NCBI RefSeq assembly: GCF_020382885.2
Contig: NC_058494.1
Location: 27,159,329-27,223,328, forward strand
Direction: 5' to 3'
DNA: 64,000 nt
Source: Scatophagus argus
Taxonomy: Eukaryota; Chordata; Actinopteri; Scatophagidae
The notes under the pieces were generated by a model. It did not search any database and was not told the origin of the DNA. It saw only the letters and a program-made list of their open reading frames with translations. The translations under genes and the position numbers were made by a program. Positions 58,716 to 64,000 of this stretch are shown piece after piece; the stretch's first letter is position 1, and each line of letters starts with the position of its first letter.

Positions 58716-60450
58716 AGAGTTTACTACAACCGGGTGTTTTGTTGCATTTCTGACCTCTTTCTAACCAAGTGATTTTAGCTAAACCAGCTCAGCCACAACA
58801 CGACATGAAGAGCGAGCAACATGAAGACATGGCAGCGAGTTAGCAGTCAGCCGAGTTCGTGTTGATTGTGTCGTCCGTATTTTAGAAAGTAACACGGACA
58901 AAATAACATCTTTTCTGCTCTCAGGTGCACACGGAGCCAAATCTGCTGCTCTGCTTTCTGTTTCAGCATGAAAACATGCGGACTGACCGGGTCAGAGTGA
59001 CACCCGCGCTAAGCTAACGAGTTAGTCCGGCTTATGCAATCCAAACACCCTCACGTGCACGCGAGCAGGAAGTCTGACGGGTCTCAGAGAAAATCAGTCC
59101 CGATGACGTAAATTTCACTTAAAGAAAAACACTTTTTATTGATGCATCTTGACTTGTACTTTGACATGAAGCGAAGTCACGTCTCAGACTTTAAGTGTTG
59201 TTACACAGCACGAGACCACACCGTGAGAGTGGCGTTTAGGTTTGTTGTCTTTGAGTGTCCTCTGGGCCGTGCACGCGCCTGATACTCCGTACGCGCCACC
59301 CGCCACCCACCACCCAGTGATGCTCTGGGTGGCTGTAACGACCCGCTGCGGGGACTTCCTGTCAGCGTTTCCCCCCGCAGCTTTCAGCTTCCAGGATGCT
59401 TTTTATTTCCCCATCTGAGAAAATTAAATTCGCACAGGAATTTGGCCTCCGTAAGCTTCCTTGGCGAGGACGGTCGTTAGTGAGCTTTCCTCACCACAGC
59501 GGAGCCGTGTGACGTCCACTCCAGGTTGTCCGTGGACCTGAAGCTCCACATCAGCTCCACATCAGCTCCAGTCTTTTCGTCACTGTGATGAAATCAGCCC
59601 TCAGCAGCTTGTTATGACTGTGAGAGCTGATGTGCTGATATGAGCTCTCATTGTTGGCGGGGTCGTCGCCACGTTTGGGTGAGCAGGAGGGGCCGAGCAC
59701 GAAGCCCTGAGGGACTCGGCTGAGCCGTGACTGTCAGTCCAAAGTGCGTTGCGGAGTGACGTCACCGTGCCGGTGCCAGGTCTTACAAACTTCCTCCGGC
59801 CTGTCACACTGTAGCTTATTGTTCAGGTATAATCGGTCTTTGTGGTCATGATGATCCGGTTCTTGTCATCATAAATCAAAAGGCTGACTGCTGAACTATG
59901 AACGCAGCAGATTTTCAGTCCAGAACAGAGACGGGCTTCAGGTGAACGTTGGTGTGCGGGAGTATCGGATGTTTTTCCTTTTGTCAGGTGACCTTTGGAG
60001 GAAAGTATGTCTCAGCCTCTGTGCTGCAAAAAGTCACAATATTTTTACTTTGTAGGATGGCGAAGGACTGGCCCAGCCGCCTCTGCGTCTGTCGGCCTGG
60101 TGAAGGGTGAGCTTGGTGAGGTAAATTCACAGCATGTAAGTGAAAGGTACGTTAAAACAGCGCAGTTTGCGCAGTTTGCCTGCACTGTTTGCAGTAACGC
60201 CCCTCTCGGTGGATTTCCCTCCCGCCGGACCGGTTGGCCGTGTGGTTTGCAGACTCATGCCGGTCATCACTTTCAGTCCCACACAGTGCGGCTCTTTGTT
60301 CGTCGTCTCTGTGACCCGCTGACCTCAGGCCTCGCAGGCTGACACACACCTGTACGGCAGCTCGAGCACACCTGCTCAGGTCTGAAGACAGAAATCAGCT
60401 TCACCTCAGGGCCCTCAGGAGCCGAGTCCACCTGCTGCTTCAGAAGAAGA

Positions 60451-60790
60451 AGAATCACTTTATTGGCAGTATATATATTTCTACACACACACACTGAATT
60501 CATCTTCTGCATCCTTAGTTGAACACACACATGCAACACCTGGCAAATTACACACAGTGAAACACACACAGGAGCAGTGGGCAGCATCAAGCACCCGGGG
60601 GGCATATTGGGGGTTAAGTGCCTTGCTCAAGGGCACATCAGCCGGCTAAAGGAGGGGGGGGGCGCATTTTTTCGCATTAATCACTCCACCACACCCAAAT
60701 TTTTCCTGTCCATCCAGTGGGGGAATCAAACTGGTGACCCTCCGATCACAAGCCGCTTCTCCAACCTCCAGGCCACGGCTGACCCCAACT
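60451..60790. repeat. Fish interspersed repeat with CTTTATTGGCAG and TTAAGTGCCTTGCTCAAGGG
   Basis: The phrases AATCACTTTATTGGCAGTAT, then ACACACAC, then GAGCAGTGGGCAGC and GTTAAGTGCCTTGCTCAAGG form the known order of an abundant teleost LINE/SINE-type repeat. A partial relative lies at 3975-4125. Confidence 0.65.
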
Positions 60791-60928
60791 GACTCACCTG
60801 TCAGGTGCAAACTGGGTCGCCAACTGACGGTCGGTCGTTCGGCTGATTGCTTTCATCAGTTAGTCATCACTGACCTGAGAAAGAGTTTTAATCTTTAAGC
60901 AGATTCCTCTCGGTGTGTGTGTGCTGTT

Positions 60929-60962
<34 letters not shown>

Positions 60963-62024
60963 TTAAGTTATAAATATGAAATAAGATATGCTCACTGTTC
61001 AGATCAGTTGAACACAATATTTATTTAAACATCCTTGATTTCATTTTACAGCTCTAAATCTTATCCACACACACGCAAATTGAATTTTTAAAAAAGTTTT
61101 CAGTTTAACAAAGACTTCGAAAGCTTTAAAGTTACTGTGATATAATTTAACAAACTCAAAATCACGTGGAGTCACAGCAAATAAACGACAAATTGGCCAA
61201 TGAAAGACATAAAAGAATAAGCATGAGGATTTTTGTTTGTTTTCACATTTATTTGCTCATTTCTGTTGATAATTGTCTGTATAATTGCCTTTCATATCTG
61301 TTGTCTTTACGTGTTAAAGACACTTCATGTGTCCGCAGCAGCACGTCGTAACATCAGACGTTTAATCTGCAGACAGAATCAACTTTAAAAACCTGAGATC
61401 AGCGGGGAGCCGCTCAGGTGAGATGACGTCACCGATGACGTCAGCGTGGTGTGTCTCCACTCTGACTGAACAAAATGTTGTTCAATCAGTGATGAGCTCA
61501 TGTATTCCCGAACAGAGACCAGAGCTGTGTGTGTGTGTGTGTGAGAACATACCATGACGCTTTGTTTCCTCATATCCACAGCTGCCAACAAGCATCCAAG
61601 GACAATGAGAACAAATCGCCTTTGTTTGAACTCACCTGCCTGATTTACCTGAAGCAGGTTCTGTGGCTGTTACACAATGCAGAGTTCAGAGCTGGCATTA
61701 CTTCCTGCTGTGAGAATGAAATGAAAATGTCGCTGACCACAAGTAACCACAACACATGAGCACGTGGCAGCTCGTAAACTAATCTTCAGCACTGAAAGAG
61801 GCTGCTTAAAGTCTTTAATGGAGAACATCAGGTGGTGATTTAGTGCTGCAGTGACATTGTTTAACCACAGGGGGGCTCTGCTGTGCAGATAAAAATAAAT
61901 GGAAAGATTATTATAAATAAAGATAAAGAGATATTACTTGAATAAAGTATTAATGCTAAAGTGATGGGAAAATGACTAGGCAGTTAAAATACAATTAAAA
62001 CTGAAAAAAATCATTTGTATATTA

Positions 62025-62038
62025 GCCCCCTCTGGTGG
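62025..62038 (-). promoter_or_regulatory. CTCF-like motif CCACCAGAGGGGGC
   Basis: The minus strand reads TGGCCACCAGAGGGGGCTA around this site, one base from the CTCF core. It could instead be part of a repeat carrying the same CCCCCTGGTGG wording. Confidence 0.35.
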
Positions 62039-63108
62039 CCACCTGATGCTACTGTGGATGTAAAAATAATCACAAATAATAACTCAGTTATTACAGCACA
62101 CTCCGTCCAAAAATATTTAAACCATCTTCTCTCAAAAGTATACGTGCAGTGGACAGTTTAGTGTTATGCCCAGCAGACCTGCTAATAACTGAGATGATTT
62201 GAGATCATCAAACACACACACACACATAATCATTCTGTTCCAGTTTTATTCCGATCAAACCGTGTCAGGAGCCCCACCGCTCAGCGCTGGGTGTGCTGTG
62301 GATGCCAGCAGTTTGCAAAAGGCTCTGATCGATAATGTCGAGCCTCTCACGTGACTTTAAAACGGAGGAGAAGGAAGAGACTGGAGACCAAAGTGCTCCT
62401 GATAGGCCGTCAGCGGGGGGCGCTGTTCCGGGACAGCAGGGCTGTGATGGAGGGCGGTCAGGGCTCTCAGGGTGTGGACGTCAAAGCTCTGCTGGAAGTC
62501 TTCACACGGCGGGTTCGGAGCCCGAGGAGACTCGCGCAGGGACCGAGACCCTCTGCTGTGAGGACGCCACAGGAAACAGAACATGGAGCGTTTCATTTGG
62601 GGATGTTGTGGACTCACATGCAGGCTTTTTGTTGGTCTCTGGTCCAGAACCAGACACAGTGTTTGCTCTACCGGCCAGACTACCATACAGGTGCTCTGGT
62701 TCGTCCCTGGGGGCCGGAGGGGTTGGCGGTGCTGCTCGGACCACCTCGACCAACCAACAATCACATCACCACTTCACACACTCAGTAGCCATAAACTTAC
62801 CCACAATCCTTTGAGTGGACAGTATGGACTCTGCCCAGCTGTCCCGGGTAGAGTCCACGTACGTCTGTCCCCTGACGTGAGGGTCTGCAGTAGAACGAAT
62901 AAAGCTTTTACATAAAGTTCTACCTTATTTTTGTCCGGTAGTGACATACGTACATTACAGGAAGACATCACGGTGTGAATATTTCTTTAAGTTTAGACTG
63001 ATGATGCTGCTGACTCACTTCGGCCTTAATGCTGCTGCTCTCGAGTCCTGAGCCTCTCTGAACTCATGTAGCCTCAGAGCAACACCAGATCCTGCCATCA
63101 CTGAGCTC

Positions 63109-63205
63109 GAGTCCAGACTGAAGACCGGGTCTAAAGACGGCTGAGGGCGAGTCCAGACTGAAGACCGGGTCTAAAGACGGCTGAGGGCGAGTCCAGACTG
63201 AGACC
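63109..63205 (+). repeat. Tandem 40-bp direct repeat, about 2.3 copies
   Basis: The unit starts GAGTCCAGACTGAAGACCGG and ends in ACGGCTGAGGGC; the second copy is identical over 40 bases and the third breaks off after GAGTCCAGACTG. The exactness suggests a recent duplication. Confidence 0.95.
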
Positions 63206-63561
63206 ACAGCGGCTCCTGTATGACTGTTTCCTGTGGAAGAACAAAGATGCGTTCATCTCAAATCAAATGAAATGATCATCAAAATAATTCACATTTAATT
63301 TAAATTAAATTCAGTTGATGACTCGACGAATTATTGCAGCTGCACGTGGACATAGTAAGTACCTGAAGCTTTAGTGGAGGAAGAAGGACAAAGTGTCATG
63401 AGGAGAAAATACTCACGTGAGGACAAATAAATAACCAGCGTGTGTTTGTTGTCCCACCTGTCGCCTGTAGAGGGCGCTGGTCACACAGCGGGAGGAAGAA
63501 ACACGTCAAAACGAGCTTCAAGCTGAGTTCAGCGCGTCTCACACCGACTTTAAGACACAGC

Positions 63562-63663
63562 ATGCAACGTCCAAAGTCCCCCAGCAGCTGTCCTCCCCTT
63601 GAGATGAGAGACACGTCCCAGCGGCTGCTGACCTGGAGTCAGCCGGAGTCTGACTTACAGAAG
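63562..63663 (+). CDS. Weak candidate first exon of an unknown plus-strand gene
   Basis: An ATG followed by 34 open codons (MQRPKSPSSCPPLEMRDTSQ...) ends at a good donor, AAG then GTAACG at 63664. The segment is GC-richer than its surroundings. No homologue is recognised and the next exon would lie outside the window, so this may be chance. Confidence 0.15.
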
Positions 63664-63798
63664 GTAACGTGACAGACAGGCTGCTTCTGAATCTGCTCCA
63701 CTTTACTCCTCACCAGTGAGCCTTCGTCTCCTATCGACGGCTCTGCAGGAGATCCAGAACAGAGAAACCTGATCCCAGCAGAGGAAACTGACACCAGC

Positions 63799-63871
<73 letters not shown>
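63799..63871 (+). repeat. CA dinucleotide microsatellite
   Basis: About 36 uninterrupted CA units, the longest perfect microsatellite in the window. It makes a false Val/Cys frame on the minus strand. Confidence 0.98.
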
Positions 63872-63873
<2 letters not shown>

Positions 63874-64000
63874 TCATGTCCTCATATTTTTATTTTTACA
63901 AAACTCGACTAAACAAGTGACATCAAGGAAACAATTGAAACAAACAAACAAACCCAAAACAATGCAATATAAATAAAAAATAATCAAGATTAAGGTTTGA

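Larger units (their letters stand above)
57715..64000. other. Right flank without a firmly identified gene
   Basis: Apart from the listed repeats and one weak candidate exon, I recognise no protein in this 6.3 kb. Overlapping frames of similar length on both strands at 62335-62815 show no homology, so I leave them out. CA runs lie at about 60930-60958 and 62213-62226. Confidence 0.5.

Noticed and set aside
58233-58772. Plus-strand frame of Val/Met repeats
   Set aside because: Pure product of the GGT/GAT minisatellite; all three frames are open and none has homology.
62335-62915. Overlapping frames of 110-159 codons on both strands
   Set aside because: Several similar-length frames in one GC-rich patch, no recognisable protein and no consistent splice sites.
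63639-63869. Minus frame of alternating Val/Cys
   Set aside because: Translation of the CA microsatellite.

Overview
The window is nuclear DNA of a bony fish, most likely a spiny-rayed (percomorph) teleost. Genes are split into short exons with GT-AG introns. The proteins read as vertebrate orthologues, and the gaps carry CA/GT microsatellites, minisatellites, Tc1/mariner debris and LINE-type 3' tails ending in repeated AATTC/GAATT. I joined exons by hand from splice sites and reading phase, and each gene gives one uninterrupted frame.

Layout. Minus strand 610-10063: nup133 (nuclear pore scaffold), missing its 3' end beyond the left edge. It is head-to-head with taf5l (plus, 11694-14130; SAGA-type co-activator subunit). 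capn9 follows (plus, 18255-26755; calpain protease). These three correspond to a human 1q42 block. Next come ltv1 (plus, 28579-33799; 40S ribosome assembly factor), ifngr1 (minus, 35753-40391; interferon-gamma receptor chain) and a probable smim28 (plus, 45400-47868; small membrane protein with a PPPY motif). At least ltv1 and ifngr1 belong to the human 6q23-24 neighbourhood.

The right third holds the most unusual material: two tandem minus-strand genes of the C-type lysozyme/alpha-lactalbumin fold, called here LysL-A (49842-51907) and LysL-B (54019-56832, with a 5' UTR exon near 57.65 kb). Both keep all eight fold cysteines, the four-exon lysozyme gene plan and the acidic calcium loop. Both have lost the two catalytic carboxylates, and both carry an insertion where the active-site beta-domain loop should be. 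In LysL-A the insertion is about 35-40 residues. In LysL-B it is about 240 residues: a 155-residue almost pure Thr/Pro mucin-like tract encoded by a minisatellite, a strongly acidic segment and a polybasic segment. Both insertions contain an R-x-K-R-H proprotein-convertase-like site, suggesting disulphide-linked two-chain secreted proteins without muramidase activity. This is my main candidate for an undescribed system.

From 57.7 kb to the end I see no securely identifiable gene, only satellites, interspersed repeats, two CTCF-like motifs and one weak candidate first exon at 63.56 kb.
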